Source of the DNA: Burhinus oedicnemus
Lineage: Eukaryota > Chordata > Aves > Charadriiformes > Burhinidae
Direction: 5' to 3'
DNA length: 64,000 bases
NCBI GenBank assembly: GCA_008921705.1
Contig: VFFE01007108.1
Coordinates: forward strand, 1,260,218-1,324,217
Made by a program: the position numbers and the translations under genes
The notes under the pieces: generated by a model
What the model was told of the DNA's origin: nothing
The model's database searches: none
What the model saw: the letters and a program-made list of their open reading frames with translations, nothing else
Shown here: positions 25,501-38,510 of the stretch, piece by piece
How positions within the stretch are numbered: the first letter of the stretch is position 1
Layout of the letters: every line of letters begins with the position of its first letter

Positions 25501-28500
25501 TATAACACTGCAAAGTTATTAAATTTTCTTGTAACATTTACGAACCTTTTACGTCTTCCTTTAGGAATATTATTAGGTGACATGAAAGAAGTCATTATTT
25601 TATGACTGCTGAGTAAAGAAATGTGAACTCTATCTTGATTGTTGTTTACCACATTACAAGAACTTCAGTATGCCTTGAATACATAATACAAAACCAACTA
25701 ACCAAAGACAGGAAGGGTATTAAGTCAAGGTTTCTAAAGTTAAGAAATTCAAGGATAAGGGCCACCACTGTGTAACTGCATAACTGAATGTTATTCTTCA
25801 GTGGAACCCCTGCCTCATTCAGCACACAGCTGGGTAGTGGTCTGTAGATAGACAGCTATTCAGTATTTTGGCTGGTTTTTCCCCAAAATGTGCAGGTAAT
25901 GCGTTATTATGCCTTATTTATCATATTTACGCTAAACTGTAGAAACAGTGTTCTAAAGACAGAATTGTTTATCCTCTCACGGTTTTTAATGCTGCTTGTA
26001 AACGTAGCACTCACGTGTTTCACAACTCTCACTTGATATATGAAGAGAAACATACAGCCAGAAATTAAAGGCAGAAGTTTCTATTCATTTAGATACCCAA
26101 TTTGAAATGTCTACAGCTTGGTTTCAAAGTATTTAATAAATACTGGGGTGTCACATTTTGAATGTAGAAAGTACAAGTCTCCTTGGCTTAGCTTTTAGCT
26201 GTAGAGCAGAGGCATAAGAGAACTCAATTTAGCCCATAGAATTTAATGGTCTCACTTAGTGAAACCTCGCTTCAATGAACAAATACAGCGTGATTATATA
26301 AACTATCATACTATGTATCTAGCACACTGCATCGCCACAAGGAAAGCAGTCAAGATTAGCACGATCTTCTGCCAAAATTGCAAGAGCGACAGTGACGGCT
26401 ACAAGAGCCTCTCATGGCCACAGGTACCAGTTTCCTGCAAAAGCTTTGAGGTCGCTACTGCTTCTTCTGTCACCCCACACCACACTAACGTATGATTCTG
26501 CCTGCGGTGTGTTATACTTCAGGGCAGATATGATTGAAGATTATCCTTGTAGAGTTTTTCCCAGCTTTATTTGTTAATATTAGTAAGAAAGCTCCATGTT
26601 TTCCTTATTTCAGTCTCAGACAGCGCATCTAGTCTAGCTCAAGCCCTCTGAAAAAAGTATAACCTGTTACAAAAACAAGGGATGAAAAGTTGTAGCCTGA
26701 ATGTCTTGCATTCCTAAAAGGGAGAAAGAACTATAATAAAGCTTGTAGATAGACCTAAAAGGACAAGTTGTAGGCCTTTTCCATTTGCATTTTGGTATTG
26801 CATATTAGTTCACACATGTGCGACCACAGGGCAAAAGCAGATGGACTTAGAATTGTTCTTCTTAGTCTTCTAATGGAGACTTTCTAAGTTAGAGGATACG
26901 AACATGTGATTTGTTTTCATACTTGGTTATACTGCATTAAGATTTAAGCAGCTCTGTTGTACATTTAAGCAAACAGTTCTTCTGCAAGACAGTCCCTCAA
27001 AAGTTTGATTCTCTCCTCATAGAAATTTATTCTTGGGATTTGGCATTTACACAGATCTGAGATTGTGTCAGAAGGAGCCGCCAAGAAGATAAGCAGGAAG
27101 GTAACCAGAGAGATTCCAGCATCAGCTGCAGGAATCTCATCCGCCCAGGGGTTTTGATAGTGAAGATGCAAAAATTTGGGTTGACTGTTAGTAGGCACAG
27201 TGTGACCATTGCTGTGCACCACACAGGCTGGGCCAGGGCTACCTCTTAGCCTGTAACCTGTGTTAAATTTAGATTAAAACTTTTCGTCCCAATGAGGAAT
27301 GAAACTGCAACCCTCACTGTAAGTACATAGACTGTATGTTGATAGGCTCTCAAATTTTCTAAATCTGAAGTGCAACTTGCCTTAATGTTTGATTACAAAA
27401 GAAAAAAGTTTCCTTATTCCACAAGACTGTTTATACAGCTGAAATAGGAGACAAGACTATAACTGCAATCAGGGACATCAGGGATACAAATTGCCTTTAT
27501 GACAGTTACAGTCTGAACTATATTAATGATGCAATTGGTCTATGGCACAAAATTCACAACCTTTTGGAGACTTTAAATACAACACAATAAAAAGCCAGAC
27601 AAATACAGTTCACTTGATAAGGCAAATGAAGAAACAGAGGCCTTTTTACTCACAGGATGAATTTTTACTGGTGTCAAAAATCAGAGAACAACTATCTAAC
27701 ACACACAGGTCAAATGATGTTACCTCGGAGTAGTACATTCACATTTTGTAACAAGTACTGTACTATTTCATGTTTATCATCTGCACCTGGCAGCTGCTGA
27801 ATTTAGAAGAAAGACCTGTCTACACTTGAATTATGAGTTTGAATATACAGAATAGGATTTGTAGACTGAATCTAATCAAACATCTAGGCCTGGTATATTC
27901 TATAATCACATCTCAAACAAGCCAACATTTTCTTCCACTAATCTTTTTATGCTACTAGCATAGAAGATAAATTTCATTTAAATCAGCAGAACTGAATCAT
28001 GTTTAGATGACTTCTTCACTGTTGCATTGTATTTGCTTCTCATGTTCTCAAGTTTTAGCCATTACATCTGATTAGAAAAACATATCTTCACAGATAAAGA
28101 GCTTTAAAAAGCTAATCAAAGAAATGAAGACAATAGTTTGGCTTCCCATATTTATTACTCATCTCCCCATTGAGTGTAGAAAGAGTTCTTTGACTTCTAA
28201 AATGCAAGACACAAACCTCTGAAATTCTCTTTGCTTTTAGCTGAGGAAAATGCTCCTTTCCCTAGAACTTTGCAAATCAGTGGCCTGGTCAGCATCTGTT
28301 TTGCTTATAAAGGAATGTTTAGAGAATTTAATGAAAACCCTTTTAGGGGTACTGAAAGTATCAGAAAGTGCATTTCTTTATACTACCGAGGATAGTCACA
28401 ATTTGTGCTACCAAACTTCAGAGTATTTGAACTGCTGACAGAGAACTTGAACTACTTACTGTGAAACTGGCTTTTAGTGTGCACCTTTACTCAGCAGTTT

Positions 28501-29331
28501 TATCCTACTTCAGTTTTCCTCTGATTTGCTGAATGTGTTCAACCTGCATTTTCTCTTCAAGGTTTGTTGATGAATTTTCAAATTCCAGTCCAATGACTTT
28601 CTTGCTTTGCCTTGACAGAGTTTCGCATCTGTCTCACTATGCATTGCCTTAAAGACTAATTTTCAAGACTAAGATTGAAAAGGACTATTATAATCATCTG
28701 ATTTTACCTTCTGCATAAGATTCAGCCCATAGCTTTAGTTCCACCACTTAAATCAGTTAAAACTCCTCTATATATGTTTCTAGAAGCCTGACTTCAATGG
28801 ATAAAGATTTAATAAAATTACAAACTTTCTTATTTTCAATTAAACCAACCTTTAATTAACAAATATCATAATGGTTAAACCAACTGAATTAATCAAGCTA
28901 AAAGTAATACCTATTCTAATTTAAATTTCTGAAAGTAAGGTAAGTTGCAAAAAGTCACACTGAACAGCCATTATTGCATGGAATGGTTTTAAGTCTTCAT
29001 GGTTTTCTTCACTGTTTTTGAGGCTTTGGACAACTTTAGATCGGGTAGTCAAGGTATGCTTGTAGAGCACTAGATCTGCTCAGTTTGGATCGCAGAGATT
29101 TTCCTTCTCTACGGGTTTTCCTGGTACCTTCCTTGCCTGGTAGCCACACAGTATTTTTTATGGCTTTGTTAAATAATCCTTCTGACAGTGCTAATGGTTA
29201 TTTCCCCATCCACAATAGTATCTGAAATAAACCTGTGACAACAAATCCACAATCTTTTATCTTTCCAAAATAACTGTCACATATGGTGCATCAAAGGAAA
29301 GTCAATTTTACTGTTTTGTCTTATTAATCAG
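22583..29331. other. Long AT-rich non-coding stretch
   Basis: No gene, RNA gene or named transposon is recognised. ORFs are at most 113 codons (25311-25652, minus) and have no recognisable domains. Confidence 0.5.
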
Positions 29332-29458
29332 AAGCCACAAAGTGATTTGGTTCAAGGAGAAAGGGTGAAGGTAAGGACAAAGACGAGACCCAGCTGACTC
29401 TGTGCCACTGAGCTCCAGCCACATGAACATTCCCAGGACAAAATGAAAACCCGGAATG
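29332..29458 (+). other. Weak candidate non-coding exon
   Basis: A pyrimidine-rich tract ending ATTAATCAG precedes 29332. A consensus donor GTAAGT follows 29458, giving a 127-nt exon-like segment. All three plus frames contain stops, so if real it would belong to a non-coding RNA or a UTR. An alternative donor GTAAGG after about 29371 would give a 40-nt exon that is open in one frame. Splice-like signals of this strength occur by chance in long introns. Confidence 0.12.
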
Positions 29459-30914
29459 GTAAGTTTACATATGCTTCTGCTGCACTCAGAAGACAATGCC
29501 TGTGCACTGAGAGATGGGACTCTGAACTAGCGCTGTAGGGCTGAAACAGTTACTGGAGGTGGTGGCAAAAGAGGAAGACTTGGTTTTCTACTTGTAACAC
29601 CTTTTATTTAAAAATGGTGAATTAACATATTCTGCAAAGCAACAGATCGGTGTACAAACTTCTTCTTTCACCTGTATCATAAACCTGACGTATATAGTTT
29701 CATCAGACTGAAACAGCCTGGTGATTCAGCAGCCTCATGCACAGCATGCAATGTTTTAAAGCTTCTTGTTCTGGGACTGGATAGGAACCTGTCAAAGCTT
29801 GGACTAACCATGAAGCAGTGCAATCTCCTTGAATCTTTCTGTTTGCCAACTGACGTAACAGCTTTATGAGGCAGGAACTGTTCATCGCACTGCATCGTGT
29901 CTGAAAGTACATGTCACTTCTGATTAAAGTAGGCAAGAAAGAGGGACTGTCAGAAAACACAAACATAACACAAGTCATGTTAGATAACACTACATAACAG
30001 AAAGGATGAGAACTTTAAATTATATATTGTGAATATCTATGCAAACTTTATCTCACCAGTGGGTAGTACTTATCCAAGTTGTTCTTCCTCGTTATAGCAT
30101 TACCAGTTCTTGCAACCGGCTGAAGTCACTGGTGGCCGTTCCAAACCATGTGTGAAAATACAAGCCTATACTGACAAAAGGCCAGCAGACTATCCCAGTG
30201 CATCTGCAGCTGCTTTCTAATTATTAAAATACTGCAAGCCCAAATATTCTAAAAAGAACAAATCTTGCCAGTCTAGCACCTAAAACCATGAAACTGATTT
30301 AAAAATTGTTAAAACAGTGGAAGTGTGGATGCCTTTTCACTGCATTCTAACTTTTGAGTCAGCTGCAGAAGGAACAACAACTCTGCAGAGGTTGCAGTCA
30401 AGCGACATGAGCAGTTGGTGATTTAAGGAAAAAATCCCACTAGTATCTGAAGGGTCACAGCGGAGAATTGAGACTTTGAAACTTTATCAAGAACTGGGAA
30501 TGACTTCTATTCCCTCTTCAACACACCACCACCACAAACTCTACCTTACTGCTACTGTTGTCACTGGACTATTTTTCCAGCAGAGGAATTCTGTCTGGTG
30601 AGAAGAAACCTTTTTGCCCATAGTGTTGCATTTTGAGCATCAGTTTATAGCTGTCAGGAAAGTAATAAGATTAGAGGGAATTGAAGATCTGCAGATGTTT
30701 CTGGTGACATTATGCAGATCCAAAGACTGTACTGTGTAATATTTACTTTTTAAAAAAACATACCACAGGCCCCAAGATACGCTTATCCTCTGTGTACAGT
30801 ACATCACTCAAAAGGTATGTAGTACAAGAATTAAATTCCAGAACTGAATGTGAGACTAATTGGTACCTTTACTTGCTAAAGAAAAGTTTAAATCTGACCC
30901 TCTTGCCAATCTAG

Positions 30915-31540
30915 ATTTCATCTTCTCTGGTGCTAGTGCTTTTTACCCGATCTTAGAAAATTTTGCAGTAGACTCATGCATATGTGTGCCAGTAATGGAG
31001 TTTTGAAAGAACAACATTATAGAAGATAAGAGCAGTATGGCTCACTTATTACCAAGATCATAGAATCACAGAATGGTTAGAGTTGGAAGGGACCTTGAAC
31101 AATACTAACCAGATTAAATTATTTACTTGTTATGCTTTGGAACATAGGAAAAAAATAAAAAAAGACTGTTTCCTTGTAAACGCCCACCTTGTGACTTTCT
31201 CCCGCATGTCCATCTTCCTCATCAGCCCTAGTTACCACATGCCTGCCTTCCGCAAGCTTGGGGATAGTCAGCAAAATCCCCAGGGAAGGCTACTATGCAG
31301 GTGCTCAAATGCATGAGAACTCAATGACACATTTAAGCATTAGAAAAAAAAAAAAATACACACACACACATATATGAGAAAGCTTGTTACATGTGACCTC
31401 CATTATTACACATTACTTCCACTGTGTTATGTTGCCACTGCATGTCAACATTCATTAACACAGAACAACAAAGAAAGATTTTAGTGAGATTTATGAAGTT
31501 CTGGTTGGAATGGAGCCCACTGCCCCCAGCGCAGCAGCTG
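30915..31540 (+). repeat. Diverged direct repeat, copy A
   Basis: This segment aligns collinearly with 37870-38510 in the same orientation. Landmarks shared with copy B are AATACTAA at 31101, CTTTGGAA at about 31135 and CCACATGCC at about 31227. Further landmarks are CATTTAAGCATTAG followed by an A-run at 31330-31356, and AACAAAGAAA-ATTTTAGTGAG-TTTATGAAGTTCTG at about 31466-31502. The A-run here has grown into A13 plus (CA)n at 31344-31370. A CR1 3'-end fragment (31060-31100) has inserted into this copy only. Identity of the pair is moderate by eye. It could be an old interspersed repeat family or an old local duplication; I do not recognise a family. Confidence 0.6.
31060..31100 (-). mobile_element. 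Very short CR1 3'-end fragment (minus strand)
   Basis: ATCATAGAATCACAGAATGG followed by GTTGGAAGGGACCTTGAA is the reverse complement of a CR1 tail with two octamers. Only about 40 bases are present, an extreme 5' truncation. It sits inside copy A of the 600-bp duplicated segment and is absent from copy B. It therefore inserted after the two copies separated. Confidence 0.8.
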
Positions 31541-34500
31541 CTTCCATCTCACAAAAAAATAAAGGCACGTACAGAGGAAATGGCATTCCCTTAGAACAAG
31601 GAACACAGCTCCACTGGAGCCCATGGAGTTGCCAGATGCACAGTCAGCCACAAAATGTTGGTATTAGTGAAAAAGTCAGGCTGAAGGAGTTGGAGGCTGG
31701 AGCTGGTGTGCTGTTCCCTGTGCTGGGTGTTTCATCCTGCAAAAAGCAATTGCTCCATTGGACCCTAGAGTTGGAACCTGGTGCAATATTGTCAGGGCAT
31801 GACGTTGCATTGCAAGTCAGGGATTTTTCCATCGGTTTGGCTTTCTGCAAGATGTTTTGATTTTCATTGTGCATCTGGAATAGCCAGCCAGTGCTGGGGC
31901 AAGAGAGCAGGAAGCAAGTTAAATTAGGAGAAGGAACAACAGCTGTGTGAGGGGCAGGTTGCTGTCCTCTGAGCAGCTGATCCGGTGGGAAATACTGTCC
32001 TACCAGCCAAAGCAACTTGCACTTGCCTTTTTGGTGAGATGTACAAGCCCGACCCACCTACCCGGGTAAAGAGCACAGTTCTTTATCTAACAGGGTTAAA
32101 GAAGGAGCTTAAGCAAGTGCAGCATGGCTTTAGACAGAACATGTGAATGAAGGACTTTTCCAGAAACTGCTCTGTGCAGCTGACATAGAATGGCTGATTC
32201 CTGCCCCCCCGCCTGCTGCAATGGGAAGGTAGAGAGGCATCTGGTGAGACCTGCGTGGTCATGGGGACCTGCTCTCTGGGAGGGAAAAAGCACAGCTCTA
32301 CACCATTTACTTCTGGTGTTTCTGCAAAACTGAAATACAGATGAACTACGTGCACCACGCGTATCTGGTGCTTCAGGCATTCTACCACGTGAGCCTGCTT
32401 GCTTAGGCTACTGTGAGCTTCTCATGCAAGAGTCTAGCACTGGGCTTCCAGGGGTACCCAAAAGGTGGATTTCAGATTCTAAAAAGATCATACTTCAGAT
32501 TTACAGTAGTCATACCTCTTTTTACCAAACATGCTACCTGCTCCAAGGACTGCATATGTGCAGTGTACAAACTGCAATATCTTAATTTTCCCTGAGAAAT
32601 CACCCCCCTGACTTGCTAAGGCAGTATTTCTGCACCATTATTCCAGCTGGGATCACAGATCTTGGCCCAAGGATCTGGGCCATCTCCTGATGGGTATTCT
32701 GTCATTGCAAGCACCTCTTCCTCCTCAGCTTAAGAGGCTGAGGTGAGTGAGGTAACAGAAGGCTGTGGCTTTGTTGTGGTTTTATCTAAGTAACTGAATC
32801 AAGAAAAAATGTTCCTTCCCTTTCCCAACCTTAGCAAGGTAAGTGTCCGCTTGCATCTCTGACAGCAAAACCTGCTCAGGTAACTTATAAAATGAAATGT
32901 GCAGCAAGGGCATAAGAGCAGTCATTCATGATGTACAGCCACTCAGCCAGGACAGTATTTTCCAGGGCTTTTTCATTATTATTACCCTCTGGATACCCTG
33001 ACCTAGCAGGATGTAGCAAGACAATTAAACTGAGCAGACTGCCAAAATACCTGCTAATTAACATGTTTAACTTCCTCCAGTATCAGTCTATAAGCAGGAT
33101 ACAATTTCAAATAATTAGGCATATGAGACCTTTAAAACGTCATTAACTGTTTCGTTTTCTAACTGCTCTCCATTAGCTGAATGCTTTTTGAAGCCCTTGG
33201 ATTTGTTTGTAGTTTGTTAGGGCCGATGCAAGTGAAGAGGTGCTCTGTGGCTTCCTTTGTGTGGGCAGGAGGAATCTCATATTCGTGTCACATTCCTAGC
33301 TCAGTTTAAAAGGAGGGACGCTAAGCTTTGCAGAGCAACAGCACAAAATAAATCTGCATAGTATCAATGCAAACGAAGAGATTGCACAGATTTCCTTCAA
33401 CTCAGGGAAAGCAGGCTTATCTACATACAAATAAAGACCAAAAAACCTGCCTTTTCACACAAAATTAGGAAAGGAGCATGGACAGCAATACTCCCTCTCT
33501 GCTACTCATTGAACAACTTGCCTATTTATGATAATGATGATTCTGCCAAGAAGTGTCCTCTAATTTCACAGAAATCAAGGAAAATTTTAATGGTTTTTAT
33601 AGATCATTAGACAGGACTTTTATCTTTGCTGGGGGAATTGTGCGATTCAAGACAGTTGTACTATGGCTATACAGCTGCAGCCATTTCCCTTCCCAGAGAA
33701 AGAAACCTTCTCTAGCTCCAAGTGAAATTATTTCCCTTCAGCATAGTTTTTGATAGTACCAAGAAACACTTGTTGAACAAAGTAGGGGACATCCACAACA
33801 AAAAAGGTGCAGACAGGTAATATAAAAATACCTGAAATGCATTTGCTAAGCAGGGAGCGAAGCAAACTAGTGTTAGTAGGTCTGTGCTGACACTCAGACC
33901 CAGTTCAGTATTTCTCACTTTGGGTACCAAAGTATCTGTTCTTTTAAACTGATGTCAGATTGCTTATAATGTCTGTATATCACCTTCAACAGCATAACAA
34001 TACCCTGCATGTTCTCACACAGTGTAATTTTCTTCCTTACCCAAACCACCAATTCCTTGCAACAGACTGGGGTATTGTCAGCTTTCTTATGCCCCAAATA
34101 CCTTGTATCTCTTTAAGCATTTATACTACTGTGCTACTTCAAGTTGGCATTCAAAGTCCAGATAAACCTGGAATACCACCCAGCTTTAAAAATCTAGAAA
34201 TAGCATATTATTTTATTATTTACTTATCTGCTTTTATTTTAGCTTTAATTTCTATCTCCTTTTATTTTAGCTTTTACAGTAATAGGTTTGTGGATCTATT
34301 AGTAAGCATAGAAGACCTCCCCCGCTTAAAGAAACACCAAGTTCCGCAATGCATCAGTGTGATTTCTTTTCTTAAACCGGTCCATGGGTACATTTTCCAT
34401 CTTGAAGCAAAGACTCCAGTTTAGCTTTTGCACTAACAGTGGCTCCACATGACGACACTGCCTAAAGGGAGTCTGAACAACGAACCCAGGCTAACTCTGA

Positions 34501-35839
34501 ACTTGAAAATGCAGCTCTAATTCATAGTAAAATCAAATTTATACTTTTCCCACCTCTTATTCTAATTCACAGCTCACCTCACCCAAGCGGAGCACAACCA
34601 TACTAATAGCAATGCTTCACCCAATCCTCTCTTCCCAGCTATCTAGCTCTGGTGTTACTGCTCCCAGTTTCAAGACCCCCACCCTTCTCCAGGTGAATAT
34701 AATTTAGGTTTACTACTACTCCCCCCCAACCACTGGGTTGAGCGCTGTGTTCCAGTTCCTCTCTTTAATCAGGATGAGCCCGAGGTTCTTTCTGATCTTT
34801 ATTTAACTATAATAAAGTGATATGAAAAGCAGTGAACTCATATTTTCTGTGGATTTTTTTGAGGTTCAAGTTTGCAGGTATTCACTGTCATGCTGGGGAA
34901 AGCTCCAACCCTAAGCTCAGGATGGTTAGGCAGAAGAAAAGAGGCAGAGGTAGCCAGGAAGGCCATTTTATGAAGCCCACGCCCACATTAGCTTTCCACA
35001 GGAATCCCCTTGCACGACTCAGGCATCCTCAACTTTGATCTCTATGCTGCACTGAACTGTCCCTTACAAAAATACCCACTTGTTGTCACTAAACTGCTGT
35101 CCTTCTTTCCTTCCATACTGCACCTCGAAGATAAGCCATCACAAAATAAATCACTCCTCCTACAATAATACTCCGTATCAACAAATTCCTACACGAAAAC
35201 TTCGGCATTTCCCCTGAGAAGGCAATAAAACCCATCGAGAAACAAAAACGTGCTAGGTTCACAATACCAAAACACTCCAATGGTTGGTTCAAAGTTACCA
35301 TGAATATGTGATGCAATTTTGTTGGCACATGTTAAAGAAGAATTGGGTCTCAAAGTTTTTAAGTGTATACCTTGCAGATTGACATGATATTTTATTGAGT
35401 AATCTGCTTTTTCCCTGATAACATAACGGTGCATCAAATATTTTGTGATGGGAAAAGCTAGAATTGTGGTCTTCCAAATACTGTGCAGTGAAAATGAGAG
35501 TGTAAATCATTTGATATGTAGAAACAGGGTAAAAATTAACACCTTGCCAGGGAAATTTTATACTCATCAGTCCCTACTTTTCTTTCATAACAAAGATCCT
35601 CATAGGAGGAGGAAACTCAAGTCTTGGCTGCAAAGGTCCACCAGATGTGAGACGGGGGAAGGAAGGGTGAGACTGAGCATTGACTAGGACAGCAGTGACA
35701 CCTGAACTATTGAAGCACTGCTGGGAGTGAAAAAAACCAACCATAAGTCTAAGCATCTCTTCTTACAAGGTTCCCAATTTGGAAGAGCTGTATTAAGAAG
35801 CATAAAAGAAAAGAAGAGACCTAGATACTAGGCAGGAGA
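31541..35839. other. Non-coding stretch of mixed composition
   Basis: 31.5-32.4 kb is less AT-rich and carries overlapping open frames on both strands (116 and 137 codons) with no recognisable domain. At 34231-34274 a 16-base unit, CTTTTATTTTAGCTTT, is repeated 28 bases apart. I see no gene, RNA or named transposon. Confidence 0.45.
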
Positions 35840-36475
35840 GGAAACTAGGGGCTGGATGTCCCTGCTGAAGCAGGGCCTGATGGGGCCGCCATGTTTCCCA
35901 CTGAAGTCACATCGCAGTCCTTGCTCACACCTTGCTGATACACTGGCTCTGCCTCAACATTTCTCACTTAAACCCTGTTGCTGCCCCCTCAGAGGCATCT
36001 CAGTGCTTCCACCCAAACCCACTGCGGTGCCCCAGTGTTTCCCACCCTAGCCCTGAGCCCTGCCCCAGGGTCACCTCAGGGCCGACTCTCTGCCCCTGTG
36101 GGCAGCCCGGGGGCATGCTCCTGCCCCTCCACAGCCATGGGGTGTTTCCCACCTCAGGCCCAATCCAGCCGAGCCAGCGTGGGACCCTGCGGGAGGAGGT
36201 AGTCCCCATCATGGGCCTGAAGAGCACTGGCCTCACAGCTCACCCCCTCCCCACAAGCCAGCCCCAATGGGGATCCCTACAGCCCATGCCCCTTTTTGTG
36301 GGCCTCCAGTCTCTCCATTCCTCATGGAGGCAGGAACTGTGCCTCCTCGCTGCCCCCAGCAGCCTGTCCATGAGCCATGGCAGGCCTCAGTGCTGAGGCC
36401 GTGCCCTCTCAATGGCACCCCCCGCCACCCTCCAGTGCCGCTGCCATGTTGCTGCTTCCTCATAAGTAAGGTGAT
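35840..36475. repeat. GC-rich block with degenerate repeated motif
   Basis: A sharply bounded C-rich, GC-rich patch sits in AT-rich surroundings. The motif TGTTTCCCAC appears at 35892, 36036 and 36143, and in altered form at 35958 (CATTTCTCAC) and about 36004 (TGCTTCCACC). The motif is often followed by a CC-rich run with AGCCC or GCCC. The pattern suggests a decayed minisatellite or an inserted GC-rich element. Five overlapping ORFs on both strands (up to 154 codons) follow from the lack of A and T and are not supported as genes. CpG is sparse compared with the island at the start of the window, so this is a weak promoter candidate. Confidence 0.5.
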
Positions 36476-37869
36476 TTTATGTTAGAATCATGTCACATCA
36501 TTGTAAATGCAAAGGACAGATCATTATTTTATTCTTATTTCTTAATCTGTTTTGCACAGGAGCTGAAATAAGTGAATTCTACATGCCAGAAAAGGCCTTC
36601 ATGCCAGGTACCAAATCTACTAGCAGAACAGGTCAGGATCAGCTCTTGTGCATAAAGAAAATGTGAAATTTTTATACATTTGATTTAGGTCTCTCCTATT
36701 CCTTGCCTGTACCTGTTCCAAGCATGAAGTCACAAGGGTTCAGAGAGCTTTGTAGTGGCCAAAGATCTTCCTCTGTGAACCACTATAAAAATGGCATTAT
36801 TCTGAGAGGGTGATCAGATTTATTTTTAATGTGGATAATCAGCATGCATTTCCTTCTTCTCAGAAGCAGCTGAACCATCTGGGCTGAGATTTCCCTCCCC
36901 CAAACCTCTATGCTTGAGACAGATGCTTGAGTGGAGAAGTTTAGCTTAAATAATTGCTGTTTAGCAAAAGCATACACTATTGGGGAAAAAAAGACAAACC
37001 AAGGCTCTCATACTGTCTGGTAATTTTGGTAGAGGGTGCTAATAGTAGGCCAGCACATAAGCACATTATGAATAGATGACTTTGTCTCTCTTTGTATACC
37101 CTAATGGCTAAGAGGCAGATAGGTGAGGGAGAGGATAGGACAAGGGTCCTTGTGTAGAAAATCAACTGGAGATCAGGCAAGTCCTGGTCTCTGGGTATGT
37201 ATTTGTACCGTCTTCAGAAGAGAGAGATAATGGTGAGCAACACTTCACTGCGTGTTGAAGTGTTTCATTCTCTCCTCCTCAGAGTTAGTTACACTTTTTC
37301 CTTCATTTTGCAATCTGCTGTAAGGGCTACATTGCTGAGCTGCAGTCTTTTATCGACAAAAGGACACCATACAAGCTAGTCTAAATCACCCATTAATACC
37401 TCTAAGGGTAATGACCACAGCCCACTAAAAACATACATGTAGTAACACTAGCCATGTGAAAAGCCACTGGCTCTATCACCTTTCCTCTGAGTTTCTGCCA
37501 TTTTCATTGTTCATGTTAGGTGTGTTGCAGGTGCATTGGCTGATCTGCACCACTGTAGTGTTGAAACTGGACCATTTCCCTGATATTTGGCCTGGTTTCT
37601 TCATCACATCATTGCCAACAGAACGCTTCCTGCTCTTGCTCTTATGTACCATGAATGATGGCGATGAAAGGATGTGTGCAATAACTAAGCACACTATGAG
37701 AGGGAACTGGATGTACGTACCAGCCCTTAACTTACCTCTCTTGTTTTGTTACCTTCTTAGGTGTAACTAGTATACACAGAAAACTAAAACAGTTTTTCAG
37801 TGAAGCTATGAAAAAATATTCCTATTAACCACTCTAACAGAAGAAAATGATGTTTTGCTAGAGGCTAGT
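36476..37869. other. AT-rich non-coding stretch
   Basis: Only chance ORFs occur (largest 37456-37770, plus, 104 codons). No gene or repeat is recognised. Confidence 0.45.
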
Positions 37870-38510
37870 TAGCATGAAGCATCATCAGTGGCAACTCTAA
37901 CACATTTTGACTGGTGAAGGTCTCAGCAGAAAACTTAGTAGTAGATTTGTGCACAAGCACAAATTTGTGCGTGTGTAACACAATTGATATTTCAGTGAGC
38001 AGCACAGCACAAAACAAGAACAATGTATGTTACTCCTAACAGTAACACGATAATACTAAGAAGACAAGACTGGCTTAGATGTTACACTTTGGAAAACAGA
38101 GAAAATAGCCATTACCGTGTAAAAGGCCTCGTAAATTTCTCCTTCATGCCTCTTTTTGCACTAAGACTGAATTGCCACATGCTCAATGTTGAAGTCTTGG
38201 AGATAGCCAGAAAATTCCTTACTGAGGGGTACTGTGCAGGCGGACAAATGTGTGAAAATGCTATGATGCATTTAAGCACTAGTAAAAAAAAAAAACAACA
38301 ACCCAAAACATACATATTTGGAAACTACATATTGGTATATGCTGTAACTTTTGACATCTTGCATCTGTTGTAGCATGTTTCCTCCTTGTTAACACCTTGT
38401 GTTGTGCTGCATGCTTGTTACTATTAAGACAGAATAACAAAGAAACATTTTAGTGAGGTTTATGAAGTTCTGCTGGGTTGGACCCCACTTTTCCCAAGGC
38501 AAAAGCTACC
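37870..38510 (+). repeat. Diverged direct repeat, copy B
   Basis: This is the partner of 30915-31540, about 6.95-6.97 kb downstream in the same orientation. It carries AATACTAA at 38052, CACTTTGGAA at about 38086 and CCACATGC at about 38175. It also carries CATTTAAGCACTAG plus an A-run at about 38269-38296, and AACAAAGAAACATTTTAGTG at about 38436. It has no CR1 insertion, which is the clearest difference from copy A. Similarity fades past about 38510. The 116-codon ORF at 38023-38373 is not open at the matching place in copy A, so coding is unlikely. Confidence 0.6.

Noticed and set aside
31510..32388. Overlapping plus and minus ORFs of 94-137 codons
   Set aside because: Both strands are open in a less AT-rich patch and no domain, start context or splice site favours either.
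33960..34424. 154-codon plus-strand ORF with hydrophobic centre
   Set aside because: The hydrophobic part is a T-rich tract with a small internal duplication; no known family is recognised.
36000..36485. ORFs on both strands in the GC-rich block
   Set aside because: Openness on several frames follows from low A/T content; the translations are low-complexity Pro/Ser/Leu text.
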